DNA from: DAOVDI01 sp965373045
Lineage (GTDB): Bacteria; Acidobacteriota; Aminicenantia; Aminicenantales; Aminicenantaceae
NCBI GenBank assembly: GCA_965373045.1
Contig: CBDVEQ010000040.1
Span: forward strand, 1-15,422
Length of the DNA: 15,422 bases
Reading direction: 5' to 3'
Shown here: piece after piece, positions 1-7,876 of the stretch
How the letters are laid out: each line of letters starts with the position of its first letter
Numbering within the stretch: position 1 is the stretch's first letter
The notes under the pieces: generated by a model
Told to the model about the DNA's origin: nothing
Database searches by the model: none
The model's input: only the letters and a program-made list of their open reading frames with translations
Translations under genes and position numbers: made by a program

Positions 1-281
1 ATGACAAGGGGAGATTGGATCCGTTCCGCGATCTCAGCAACTCTTTCAGTACCGGAATTGTGATGGGGGGATGTCATTTCAACATCAGCACCGAATTGTT
101 TGGCCGCCTTGTAGATGCGGGCATCATCTGTGGCAATAACAACGCGCTCCAAATATTTAGCGGTGGTTGCCTTTTCGTAGACCCATTGTATCATGGGTTT
201 TCCGAGAATAACAGCCAGAAGCTTCCCGGGAAAGCGTGTCGCCCTGTATCGGGCGGGAATGATGCCAATTGCATTAATCAA
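1..281 (-). CDS. kdsB: 3-deoxy-manno-octulosonate cytidylyltransferase (CMP-Kdo synthetase), 5' part only
   Basis: KdsB activates Kdo with CTP to give CMP-Kdo for lipid A/LPS core assembly in the cytoplasm. Only the N-terminal 93 codons are present; the gene runs off the left edge. The visible protein begins MINAIGIIPARYRATRFPGK, the family's nucleotide-binding signature (IIPARY.STRFPGKPL), followed by PMIQWVYEKA, VIATDD and the HxSGTER motif. The start is a TTG at 279-281 that overlaps the TGA of the bactofilin gene. It has an AGGA about eight bases upstream, and no ATG fits the family N-terminus. The overlap implies co-transcription and translational coupling with the bactofilin/parAB genes. 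Recognition is firm; the uncommon TTG start is the less certain part. Confidence 0.9.
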   Translation of the reverse strand, partial: MINAIGIIPARYRATRFPGKLLAVILGKPMIQWVYEKATTAKYLERVVIATDDARIYKAAKQFGADVEMTSPHHNSGTERVAEIAERIQSPLV

Positions 282-679
282 GTCTTGGTTCCTGGAATTG
301 TCTTTTTATCCTTGATCTCCGGTTCAGGAAGTTTTGTCGTTGTATGGCAGGACGCCTCAAGAAATGCCCCCTCGTCCACAACAAGTTTTGGAGCTATGAT
401 AGTACCAGTGACACGGCCTTTAGAATTCACTTCCACCCTCTCTTGCGCCTGGATATTTCCCTTGACCTCTCCATTGATGGTGATGTTTCCGACCTTGATG
501 TCTGCCTCCACGCGGCCTTGCTCTCCAATGATCAAGATCGAATCAGAATCAATTTTCCCTTTAAAGCGGCCGTCGATGCGGAATGATCCCTTAAACTTCA
601 AATCACCCTTTATTTCTGTGTCTTTGTCAAAAAAACCGGTTATCCGCCCTTCATCTATCTCTTTCTGCCGTTCTTTCAT
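278..679 (-). CDS. bactofilin-family cytoskeletal protein
   Basis: 133 residues. The centre (about residues 20-105) has the short hydrophobic/glycine periodicity of the bactofilin (DUF583) right-handed beta-helix, for example GDLKFKGSFRIDGRFKGKID, then VGNITINGEVKGNIQAQERV and GRVTGTIIAPKLVVDEGAF. Short charged tails flank it, as usual for the family. Bactofilins self-assemble into nucleotide-free filaments that scaffold cell-shape, polar and segregation proteins. The ATG (677-679) overlaps the parB stop as ATGA and has a strong AAAGGAG Shine-Dalgarno seven bases upstream. The position directly behind parAB recalls Myxococcus, where the bactofilins BacNOP with PadC position ParA and ParB-parS; a similar role here is inference. 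There is no signal peptide or membrane segment. Confidence 0.93.
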   Translation of the reverse strand: MKERQKEIDEGRITGFFDKDTEIKGDLKFKGSFRIDGRFKGKIDSDSILIIGEQGRVEADIKVGNITINGEVKGNIQAQERVEVNSKGRVTGTIIAPKLVVDEGAFLEASCHTTTKLPEPEIKDKKTIPGTKT

Positions 680-1524
680 GTCTTTTCTCCTTTAATTATT
701 TCATAGATGCGATTCAGATCTTCCAGGGAATAGAAATGTATTTTTATTAAACCTTTTATTTGAGAGCCTGAAATACTTGTCTTGGTGCCAAGAATTTTCA
801 TGAGTTCTTCCTCAAGGGCCAAGAGATCGGGATCAGGCTCCTGAGGTATCCGGTCCCTATCCTGGGTCTTCAGATTGTTGATCATTTTTTCGACATCCCG
901 GACAGAAAGAGATTTTTCCGCGACCTGTTCTGCAATGCGTTTCTGGATGTCCGGATCTTCAACCGATATGAGAGCCCTTGCATGTCCCATTGAAATAGAC
1001 CTGTCTGCCAGGAGATTTTTTACTTCCTCCGGGAGTTTTAACAGACGTATGTAGTTTGTCACCGAGGCCCTGTCCTTGCCTACTTTTTCGGCCACTTCTG
1101 CCTGGGAGTAATGAAGAAGATCGATCATTTTCTGAAATGCTTGAGCGATTTCCAAAGGATTCAGGTCTTCTCTCTGAATGTTTTCTGTCAGAGACACTTC
1201 GATCTGTTTTTCCTCTTCAAGATTACGGATGAGAACAGGGATTTTTTCCAGCCCAGCTTGTTGAGCGGCGCGCCAGCGCCTTTCTCCTACAATGATTTTA
1301 TACTGATCATTTTCCGGGATTACAATTATCGGCTGGAGGAGACCTGATTCCTTTATAGAATCAACCAGTTCTCCAAGGGTTTTTGGGTCGAAAAATTTCC
1401 TGGGCTGAAGGGGGTTGGGCTTAATGAGCTCGATATCGATCTCAGCATACCTATCCTCTTTAAAAATTCCATAATCATCAGAAAGAAAGGCCTTAAGGCC
1501 TTTACCCAATGCTTGCTTTTTCAT
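676..1524 (-). CDS. parB: chromosome-partitioning protein ParB (Spo0J family)
   Basis: 282 residues, normal family length. The order of parts is: N-terminal GKGLKAFL (ParA-interacting type), then the CTP-binding/clamp domain with NPLQPRKFF (about 37-45), GERRWRAAQQAG (about 80-91) and TENIQRE (about 113-119), then the helix-turn-helix parS-binding part (YSQAEVAEKVGKDRASVTNYI), and a C-terminal dimerisation segment. The protein loads on parS (see 2285-2300), hydrolyses CTP and spreads to form the segregation complex that ParA moves. The ATG at 1524 lies inside the 3' end of parA (23-base overlap) with GAGGAG upstream. All key motifs are intact. Confidence 0.97.
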   Translation of the reverse strand: MKKQALGKGLKAFLSDDYGIFKEDRYAEIDIELIKPNPLQPRKFFDPKTLGELVDSIKESGLLQPIIVIPENDQYKIIVGERRWRAAQQAGLEKIPVLIRNLEEEKQIEVSLTENIQREDLNPLEIAQAFQKMIDLLHYSQAEVAEKVGKDRASVTNYIRLLKLPEEVKNLLADRSISMGHARALISVEDPDIQKRIAEQVAEKSLSVRDVEKMINNLKTQDRDRIPQEPDPDLLALEEELMKILGTKTSISGSQIKGLIKIHFYSLEDLNRIYEIIKGEKT

Positions 1525-2275
1525 GGTTTAGCATCTCCTCTGCGAGATTAAGGTAAGACTCAGTGCCTTTAGATCTGACATCATAAAGGAGGATAGGCTT
1601 GCCGAAGCTGGGCGCCTCGGCCAGTTTGACGGTCCTGGGAATGATGGCATTGTATGTGATATCCGTAAGAGAACGCCGGATTTCATTGGCAACCTGTTTA
1701 GATAAATTTGTCCGTTCGTCATACATCGTGAGAAGAATGCCCTCAATCGTTAATCGTGGATTTAAATAGGTACGGACTTGATCAAGAGTTCGGAGAAGTT
1801 CGGGAATTCCCTCCATGCAGAAAAACTCAGCCTGAACCGGGATCAAAACAGAATCTGCGGCAGTCAGAGCATTGATTGTTACAAATCCAAGAGAAGGGGG
1901 GCAATCGATAAGAATAAAGTTAAATAATTTCCTGACCGTATTTAATGCGTCCCGAAGCCTCGTTTCGCGATTTTTCTGCTCATAGATCTCAGCCTCAAAG
2001 CCGTACAATTCAGGAGAACTGGGACAGAGATAAAAATTTTCAAGGCCAACCGGCCGTATACAGTCTATCATGAGTTTTTGCTTCATCAGGGCCGAGTATA
2101 TTCCCCAATTCTCTTCTTTTTGCTTGCCAAGACCAGTGGTAGCCATGCCTTGTGGATCAAAATCAACAAGAAGAACCCGCTGATTTTTTTTTGCGAGGGA
2201 TGCTCCCAGGTTGATCGCAGTGGTCGTTTTCCCCACTCCGCCTTTTTGGTTTGCAATAGCTATGACCTTACTCAT
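1502..2275 (-). CDS. parA: chromosome-partitioning ATPase ParA (Soj family)
   Basis: 257 residues from the start chosen here. The deviant Walker A KGGVGKTT is at residues 11-18, followed by LVDFDPQG (about 36-43) and the Walker B-like ILIDCPPS. This is the small chromosomal ParA type without an N-terminal DNA-binding extension. It binds nonspecific DNA as an ATP dimer and is stimulated by ParB. Start choice: ATG at 2273-2275 gives MSKVIAIANQKGG, the usual family N-terminus, with a weak GGA five bases upstream. ATG at 2279-2281 (two residues longer) is equally possible. A TTG at 2341 would add 22 residues encoded across parS and has no ribosome-binding site, so I disfavour it. parB overlaps the 3' end. 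Confidence 0.96.
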   Translation of the reverse strand: MSKVIAIANQKGGVGKTTTAINLGASLAKKNQRVLLVDFDPQGMATTGLGKQKEENWGIYSALMKQKLMIDCIRPVGLENFYLCPSSPELYGFEAEIYEQKNRETRLRDALNTVRKLFNFILIDCPPSLGFVTINALTAADSVLIPVQAEFFCMEGIPELLRTLDQVRTYLNPRLTIEGILLTMYDERTNLSKQVANEIRRSLTDITYNAIIPRTVKLAEAPSFGKPILLYDVRSKGTESYLNLAEEMLNHEKASIG

Positions 2276-2284
2276 TTTCATCCA

Positions 2285-2300
2285 TGTTTCACGTGGAACA
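2285..2300 (-). other. parS: parS centromere-like ParB-binding site
   Basis: Read on the minus strand the sequence is TGTTCCACGTGAAACA, which fits the bacterial parS consensus TGTTNCACGTGAAACA at every position. It ends three bases before the upstream candidate parA ATG (2281), where a Shine-Dalgarno would normally sit. ParB bound here could therefore also affect parA expression (inference). I found no second CACGTG-centred copy in the window. Confidence 0.93.
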
Positions 2301-2350
2301 TCGCATTGTTCTGGTTTGTCAGCGATGTGCCCGATAATCAAAGATTTATT

Positions 2351-4189
2351 TTAATCTTTCTTGTTCTTTTTTTGAAGCTTTAAATATATTTGAATATTTG
2401 TAATAGCTGCCGGGGTCATCCCAGGGGCCTTTTTTACGTCTCCGATTGTTTTTGGCCTGATTCTATGCAAATTTTCAATAATTTCTCTTGTTAATCCTGG
2501 AATGTTCTTAAACTCCAGGGTCTCAGGAATTTTTTCCTTGTCCCCCTTGATGATCCGGGCGATTTCTTTTTTCTGTTTTTTTATATAGCCTTCATATTTG
2601 ATTTCCGATTCAATATGCCGGATCTCATCATCAGAAAGAGACTGGTCGATTGTGATAAATTCCCGGGCTTGAGACAAAGTAGTATTTGGTTTTTTCAGGT
2701 AATTAAAAACAGATATGCTTTCCTTGTTAGGAATAAGGATGGATTGGTTGTGCATGGAAGTCAGGGTTTTTTGTATCCGTTCCTGTTTTTTTTCGAATTG
2801 AATGTAGGCTTCTTCGGGAATGAGCCCGAATTTATAGCCGTAGGGAGTAAGCCTTTTGTCTGCATTGTCAATACGGAGATGAAGCCTGTATTCTGCGCGC
2901 GATGTGAACAAACGGTATGGCTCTTCAATACCTCTGGTGACCAGATCATCTATCAAAACTCCGATATAAGCCTCTTCTCTTCGGAGAATAAAGGGCTCTC
3001 GCTTTTTTATTTTCAGGACGGAATTAATTCCTGCCATAAGCCCCTGGGCGGCTGCTTCTTCATACCCTGATGTGCCGTTGATCTGGCCTGCAAAATAAAG
3101 GCCTTCGATCTTTTTTGACTCCAAGGTGTGTTTGAGTTGTACAGGGGAAATAGCGTCATATTCGATTCCATAAGCAGGACGAAGGATACGGGACTGATCC
3201 AGGCCTGGGATGGACTCCAAGATCTGTTCCTGAACTGAAACAGGGAGGCTTGAAGAAAGCCCATTCACATATATCTCAGCAGTGTCGATTCCTTCTGGTT
3301 CCAGAAAGATCTGATGTGTTTTATGATGCGGGAATTTGACGACTTTATCTTCGATGGATGGACAATATCGGGGCCCTATCCCGGAAATGAGCCCGCTGAA
3401 TAATGGAGATTTATCCAGATTATTCTTTATAATTTTATTGGTTTTATCATTAGTTCTTCCGAAATGACAGACGATCTTATTTTCGAGCTGGTGTGTGGTC
3501 CGGAATGAAAAGGGAACGGGACATGTGTCGCCCTGCTGTTCTTTAAACTGTGTCCAGTCTATAGAAGCCTTATGAAGCCGCATTGGAGTTCCGGTTTTTA
3601 ATCTCAGCATTTTTAGTCCGATCTTTGGCAGCATGATACCGAGTTCCTTGGCGGCAGGTTCATTGGCCCGGCCTGCAGAGAAATGCTGAAAACCGATGTG
3701 AATGATCCCATTTAAAAAAGTGCCCGGTGTAATAATCACTGTTTTACCCAGGATCTGATTTCCCTCTTTTGTGACAACACCATAGGCTTTTTCAGCCCTG
3801 ATAAGGATCTCGGTAACGGTCCCTTGAAACAGATTCAGATGTGGGGTTTTTTCAAGCCAGTGTTTCATGGTCAGTCTGTAGATAGCTTTTTCTGATTGTG
3901 CCCGTGGGGATTGAACCGCTCCTCCTCTGCTGCGGTTCAGAAGACGGAAGTGAATCCCTGTTTCATCGGCCAATAATCCCATGAGACCTCCAAGAGCATC
4001 GATTTCTCTGACGAGATGCCCTTTTGCCAGGCCTCCTATAGCAGGATTGCAGGACATTTGAGCGATGGTTTCCATGTGGATGGTGACGAGGCAGGTATTT
4101 AAGCCCATTGTGCTGGCGGCAAATGCCGCTTCACAACCTGCATGCCCTGCGCCGACCACAATAACGTCATATTTCTGTCCGGCACACAT
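2351..4189 (-). CDS. mnmG: tRNA uridine-34 5-carboxymethylaminomethyl modification enzyme MnmG (GidA)
   Basis: 612 residues. This is the FAD-dependent partner of MnmE that installs cmnm5/nm5 groups at the wobble U34 of tRNAs, using methylenetetrahydrofolate and ammonium or glycine. The Rossmann motif GAGHAG is at residues 13-18, followed by the family signatures MSCNPAIGG and LAKGHLVREIDALGG, then PRYCPSIEDK, the YDAISPVQLKHTLESK and GLYFAGQINGTSGYEEAAAQG blocks, and a C-terminal MnmE/tRNA-binding helical domain. The ATG at 4187-4189 has AGGA upstream and gives the standard MnmG N-terminus. A longer frame reaching 4330 only reads antisense-free sequence inside mnmE and is not needed. mnmE ends seven bases upstream, so the partner genes are co-transcribed. 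Confidence 0.97.
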   Translation of the reverse strand: MCAGQKYDVIVVGAGHAGCEAAFAASTMGLNTCLVTIHMETIAQMSCNPAIGGLAKGHLVREIDALGGLMGLLADETGIHFRLLNRSRGGAVQSPRAQSEKAIYRLTMKHWLEKTPHLNLFQGTVTEILIRAEKAYGVVTKEGNQILGKTVIITPGTFLNGIIHIGFQHFSAGRANEPAAKELGIMLPKIGLKMLRLKTGTPMRLHKASIDWTQFKEQQGDTCPVPFSFRTTHQLENKIVCHFGRTNDKTNKIIKNNLDKSPLFSGLISGIGPRYCPSIEDKVVKFPHHKTHQIFLEPEGIDTAEIYVNGLSSSLPVSVQEQILESIPGLDQSRILRPAYGIEYDAISPVQLKHTLESKKIEGLYFAGQINGTSGYEEAAAQGLMAGINSVLKIKKREPFILRREEAYIGVLIDDLVTRGIEEPYRLFTSRAEYRLHLRIDNADKRLTPYGYKFGLIPEEAYIQFEKKQERIQKTLTSMHNQSILIPNKESISVFNYLKKPNTTLSQAREFITIDQSLSDDEIRHIESEIKYEGYIKKQKKEIARIIKGDKEKIPETLEFKNIPGLTREIIENLHRIRPKTIGDVKKAPGMTPAAITNIQIYLKLQKKNKKD

Positions 4190-4196
4190 TGTTTTC

Positions 4197-5564
4197 CTAT
4201 TTCCCGACACAAAATCGCCCGAAAATATCTTGAAGGATCTCTTCTGATCTGATCTCTCCGGAAAGCTGACCAAAAAGCGGTAGAACAGCCTTGAATTCTT
4301 CAACATAATACTCTTCAGAATATCCTTCAAGGAGCATTTTTTTTGTGTTAAAGAGTATTGTCAGAATATTCTCTAGAATCAGTTTCTGCCGCAAGTGCAA
4401 AATGATATCTTCTCCCTTTTTTTGTTCAGGAACAAAGGTCTTGAGAATTACTTGCCTCAATTGATCGATGTTTTGTTTTTTAAGGGCGGATATTTCAAGG
4501 ATTTCAATACCTGGAGCGATTGTTCTAAGTCTATTAATATTTTTCTTGATTGGAAGATCGCATTTATTGAGAATCAGAATCATCTTTTTGTTATTTAATT
4601 GTGTTATCAGTTTTTCGTCTTCTTTGTTCGTATTTTCGGCCGCATCGACCATAAGCAGGATTCCGTCCGCTTCTGCTGTGGCCTTTTTTCCCCTCCGCAC
4701 TCCTTCTTTCTCCACAGGCTTGCTGGCCTCTGCTAATCCGGCCATGTCCACCAGGGTAAAAACTGAATCAACAATAGTTGTTTTTTCCCGGAGGATATCT
4801 CTGGTTGTGCCGGCATGGGGAGAGACAATAGCCCTGTCGTAATCCAGAAGAGTATTAAAAAGGGTGGATTTCCCCACATTGGGACGTCCGGCAATGGCTA
4901 AGATCATTCCTTCTGAAAGTGTTTTTCCGATATCATAACTTTTTACAAGAGACTTGATCTGGAGAATTGTTTTTTCCAGTGTTGTTAATATCTGCTTTGA
5001 TGTCACCCGGAGGCCGTCCTCTGGAAATTCGATCACGGCTTCGATCTGGGAAAGAAGATGGATGATTCGGGCGCGTAATTCCCGGGCCTTTCGTGACAGG
5101 CGGCCTTCCATCTGAAGGAAAGAGATTTTTACCTGTGTCATAGATGCAGCCTCGATCAGATCCCTGATCGCTTCTGCCTGAAGAATGTCGATCCTGCCGT
5201 TTACATGAGCCCGAAGTGTGAACTCGCCGGGCCCGGCATGCCTTGCCCCTGCTTTAACACAAAGCCGGATGACTTCCTCCAGGATGACAGGACTTCCATG
5301 GCAGCTGATCTCCACCATGTCCTCGCATGTATAAGTATGCGGTGCCGGAAAAAATATAAGATAAACTTCATCAAAGACATCTTGTGTTTCAGGGTCAGAG
5401 AGGAATCCCAGAACAGGCTTTTTTGCTTGGAAAGCGAATGATCGCTGTTTGGGTTTGAAGATCGTTTTTACGATAGCTAATGATTTCTTGCCGCTGAGGC
5501 GTACGATTCCCAGGCCTCCAAATCCCGGGGGAGTGGAAATTGCGACGATTGTATCATCTAGCAT
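4197..5564 (-). CDS. mnmE: tRNA modification GTPase MnmE (TrmE)
   Basis: 455 residues. The N-terminal folate-binding domain (TIVAISTPPGFGGLGIVRLSG, about 5-25) is followed by a helical domain into which the G domain is inserted. G1 GRPNVGKS is at 226-233, G2 GTTRD at 252-256, G3 DMAG at 273-276 (usually DTAG), G4 NKCD at 333-336 and G5 SA near 359. It ends with the conserved C-terminal FCVGK carrying the near-catalytic cysteine. It forms the alpha2beta2 complex with MnmG. ATG at 5562-5564 is preferred because the AGG of CAGGTGAAT lies five bases upstream; a GTG six bases earlier is possible. The Met in G3 is a mild deviation and need not affect activity. Confidence 0.97.
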   Translation of the reverse strand: MLDDTIVAISTPPGFGGLGIVRLSGKKSLAIVKTIFKPKQRSFAFQAKKPVLGFLSDPETQDVFDEVYLIFFPAPHTYTCEDMVEISCHGSPVILEEVIRLCVKAGARHAGPGEFTLRAHVNGRIDILQAEAIRDLIEAASMTQVKISFLQMEGRLSRKARELRARIIHLLSQIEAVIEFPEDGLRVTSKQILTTLEKTILQIKSLVKSYDIGKTLSEGMILAIAGRPNVGKSTLFNTLLDYDRAIVSPHAGTTRDILREKTTIVDSVFTLVDMAGLAEASKPVEKEGVRRGKKATAEADGILLMVDAAENTNKEDEKLITQLNNKKMILILNKCDLPIKKNINRLRTIAPGIEILEISALKKQNIDQLRQVILKTFVPEQKKGEDIILHLRQKLILENILTILFNTKKMLLEGYSEEYYVEEFKAVLPLFGQLSGEIRSEEILQDIFGRFCVGK

Positions 5565-5611
5565 ATTCACCTGCCCTGTTTTATAGGATGTGTGTGTTAA
5601 GATTTTGGATT

Positions 5612-6235
5612 TCAGTCTAGGGCTTTTGCAGAATGGATTTTTATTCTCTTAAGAAAACCGTTATCAATACTTTCTGTGGTCATTCCTGGAATCTGGTTGA
5701 CTGCGATATGGACGATCCTTCTCTCATAGGGATTCATATAATCCAAAATTTCATTTCTGCCTGTTTCATAAACCTGTCGAGCGATCTTCTGAACATATTC
5801 TCTTAATTCTTTTTCCTTACGTTTTCGAAAGAAGTCACAGTCGGTCTGGACTTTTTTATCAGACATTTTATTAAGAATATGTTGAAAAGCCAGAAGAAGA
5901 GCACCGTCTTTTCTGAGCAGGATGTGTTTATCAGGTCCGTCGAAGATGAAATAGAGAATGTCACCCTTAACTTTAGTGTGATAATTTATTTCCAGTGGGA
6001 AAAGAGACAGGAAGCTGCTTAAAAATTTTGCTGCTGGGAAATCAGAGGTTGCATCCTTGAGCCATGCGATAATAACGATCTCCTTGGTTTTTATGCCGAA
6101 AAGTTTTGTCTTTTCCGCGACAATTTCATAGTTCAGCTGGGTGCGGGGGCATTTGAAAGTTTCTTCAGCGAGACTGATCGCATCCTCGAGATTTCGCCCC
6201 AGGAATTCCTGTTTATCGTTTTTTTCTTTTAACAT
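5612..6235 (-). CDS. jag: Jag/KhpB-type RNA-binding protein (SpoIIIJ-associated), with degenerate KH loop
   Basis: 207 residues. The Jag-N domain is at about 10-55 (FLGRNLEDAISLAEETF, LFGIKT), then a linker and a KH-like domain at about 85-125. The R3H domain at about 135-207 has the Arg-x3-His signature in NPYERRIVHIAV (R172, H176). Jag/KhpB proteins bind RNA and are almost always encoded next to yidC, as here. The ATG at 6233-6235 has AAAGGA five bases upstream and overlaps the yidC 3' end by 23 bases. The oddity is the KH GxxG loop, normally GKRG: the equivalent segment here reads LLRKDG, so the first glycine is lost, which often weakens single-stranded RNA binding. The R3H part looks intact. 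Confidence 0.9.
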   Translation of the reverse strand: MLKEKNDKQEFLGRNLEDAISLAEETFKCPRTQLNYEIVAEKTKLFGIKTKEIVIIAWLKDATSDFPAAKFLSSFLSLFPLEINYHTKVKGDILYFIFDGPDKHILLRKDGALLLAFQHILNKMSDKKVQTDCDFFRKRKEKELREYVQKIARQVYETGRNEILDYMNPYERRIVHIAVNQIPGMTTESIDNGFLKRIKIHSAKALD

Positions 6236-7865
6236 TTTGGTCCTTTTTTTTGCTTTTCGTAATTCGATTCGTAATATACTGCTGTCCGATCTGGAGAACA
6301 TTGTTAGTCAACCAGTATAGGACGAGACCACTCTGAAAACTCATAAAAAACACGGTCATGATAACAGGCATCATGAGCATCATTTTCTGCTGCTTGGGAT
6401 CGGCTGATGTTGGGGCCATTTTCTGGCTTATATATTGGGTGATTCCCATGAGAATTGGTATGATATAAATGGGATCCATAACCGAAAGGTCCTTTATCCA
6501 AAGAATAAATGGAGCATGCCTGAATTCAACAGCAACACTCAACAGCCTGAAAAAGCCCCAGAATATTGGAATCTGGATAAGAAGGGGAAGGCATCCTCCT
6601 GCTGGATTGACGCCCTCTTTTTTGTAAAGCTTCATCATCTCTTCATTCATTTTACGACGTTGACCGATATCCTGTTTAGGTTTTTTATATTTAGCTCTGA
6701 GTGCTTTGATTTTGGGTTGGAGACCCTGCATTTTGGCCATGGATTTCGTGCTGCTGTATGTCAACGGGAAAAAAAGGATTTTAATGAAAAGAGTCAGGAT
6801 GATAATGCTGAACCCCCAATTAGGGACAGCATTGTGGATGGCATGAAGTGTATTGTAAAGTATTTCCGAGATCACTCCAAAAAAACCAAAGTTAACGATC
6901 TTTTTTGTTTGATATCCCCAATTCTTAAGAGTTTTGTGATGTTTTGGTCCGAGAAAGGTCTTCTGAACGTGGTTTAGAGAAAGGTAATATGCCGGAGCCT
7001 GGTCCGGTCCTTCCTTGATAAAAGCAGCGCTGGAACTTTTGGGATCAAGGATAAATATTGCAGCGAAATAATTATTTTCGTATGCCGCCCATTGGATAAA
7101 ATTAAAGGCGTTTCCTTTTTGAGGGTCATATTTTTTCTCGTACCGGCGTTCAGCTTTTTCAGGAGGATAGACGGCGATCCCGGTTCCTTTGCTCATTCTG
7201 CTTTTTTTTTCAGTTTCCGAAAGATTGCCGAAGCTGGGGCCCCATACAAGGCGTGGTTCTATTGTTTGGTTATTTCGGTAGGCTTTGATCTGGACATCAA
7301 AATCATATTGTCCGCCATGAAATATAAAAGTCTTTACAACCTTATTACCTGAGGCGTCGGCATAGTCGAAACGGAGCTCGGATGATCTGCCATCCTGGAT
7401 GTTCAGTCTTGTCTGAGAAGGTTTGTAAAGGGAATTATTGACTGTACGGTCAAACTCAGAATTTTCTGTAGAAAGAAAAAAGGGATAGACATTCATTTCT
7501 CCTGCTTGGCGACACACAAGCTCAATGGCTTCCTTGTCATTATCCAGGTGCTGTTTGAGCCGCCAGCTCTTTAAGACCGCGCCCTTGTTGCTCCAAACCG
7601 CCCTGTATAAAGATGTTTCGACGATAATGTTTTCTTCCATTTCACCGACTAAGGGTTGTATGACCTCCTCAGCCTGCTGTGTTGGTTCATCATGGGAGGG
7701 CGAATCATTTACTCTTGCCTTTTGTTGGACGACAGGATGAATTTGCTTCTGAGTAGTTTTTTGCGGGGCCGTATCCTGTGGAGTGGGTTTTTTTACAAGG
7801 AAAGACTGCCAGAGCAATAAAACCACAACCGAAAGAACGATAGCCAATATAAATCTTTTTTCCAT
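6213..7865 (-). CDS. yidC: membrane protein insertase YidC
   Basis: 550 residues, the Gram-negative length. There is an N-terminal transmembrane anchor (about 5-22), a proline/glutamine-rich linker, a large periplasmic P1 beta domain (about 75-330), then the conserved insertase core. The core contains FSIIILTLFIKILFFPLTY, a cytosolic hairpin with SMAKMQGLQPKIKALRAKYK, NEEMMKLYKKEGVNPAGGC, PLLIQIPIFWGFFRLL, and last membrane segments around PIYIIPILMGITQYIS and FFMSFQSGLVLYWLTNN. A strongly basic tail (KSKKKDQNVKRKKR) fits ribosome contact. It inserts membrane proteins alone or with SecYEG. AGGA sits seven bases before the ATG. The yidD remnant ends 11 bases upstream. Confidence 0.97.
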   Translation of the reverse strand: MEKRFILAIVLSVVVLLLWQSFLVKKPTPQDTAPQKTTQKQIHPVVQQKARVNDSPSHDEPTQQAEEVIQPLVGEMEENIIVETSLYRAVWSNKGAVLKSWRLKQHLDNDKEAIELVCRQAGEMNVYPFFLSTENSEFDRTVNNSLYKPSQTRLNIQDGRSSELRFDYADASGNKVVKTFIFHGGQYDFDVQIKAYRNNQTIEPRLVWGPSFGNLSETEKKSRMSKGTGIAVYPPEKAERRYEKKYDPQKGNAFNFIQWAAYENNYFAAIFILDPKSSSAAFIKEGPDQAPAYYLSLNHVQKTFLGPKHHKTLKNWGYQTKKIVNFGFFGVISEILYNTLHAIHNAVPNWGFSIIILTLFIKILFFPLTYSSTKSMAKMQGLQPKIKALRAKYKKPKQDIGQRRKMNEEMMKLYKKEGVNPAGGCLPLLIQIPIFWGFFRLLSVAVEFRHAPFILWIKDLSVMDPIYIIPILMGITQYISQKMAPTSADPKQQKMMLMMPVIMTVFFMSFQSGLVLYWLTNNVLQIGQQYITNRITKSKKKDQNVKRKKR

Positions 7866-7876
7866 AATTTAATCCT

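Noticed and set aside
15..695. 226-residue plus-strand open frame opposite kdsB and the bactofilin
   Set aside because: It is antisense to two well-recognised genes, crosses their boundary, has no ribosome-binding site and shows no recognisable domain.
2339..2341. TTG start giving a longer ParA with an N-terminal extension
   Set aside because: It has no ribosome-binding site, and the extra residues are simply the translation of parS and its flank.
6435..6977. 180-residue plus-strand open frame inside yidC
   Set aside because: It is a shadow of the conserved yidC core with no family signature.
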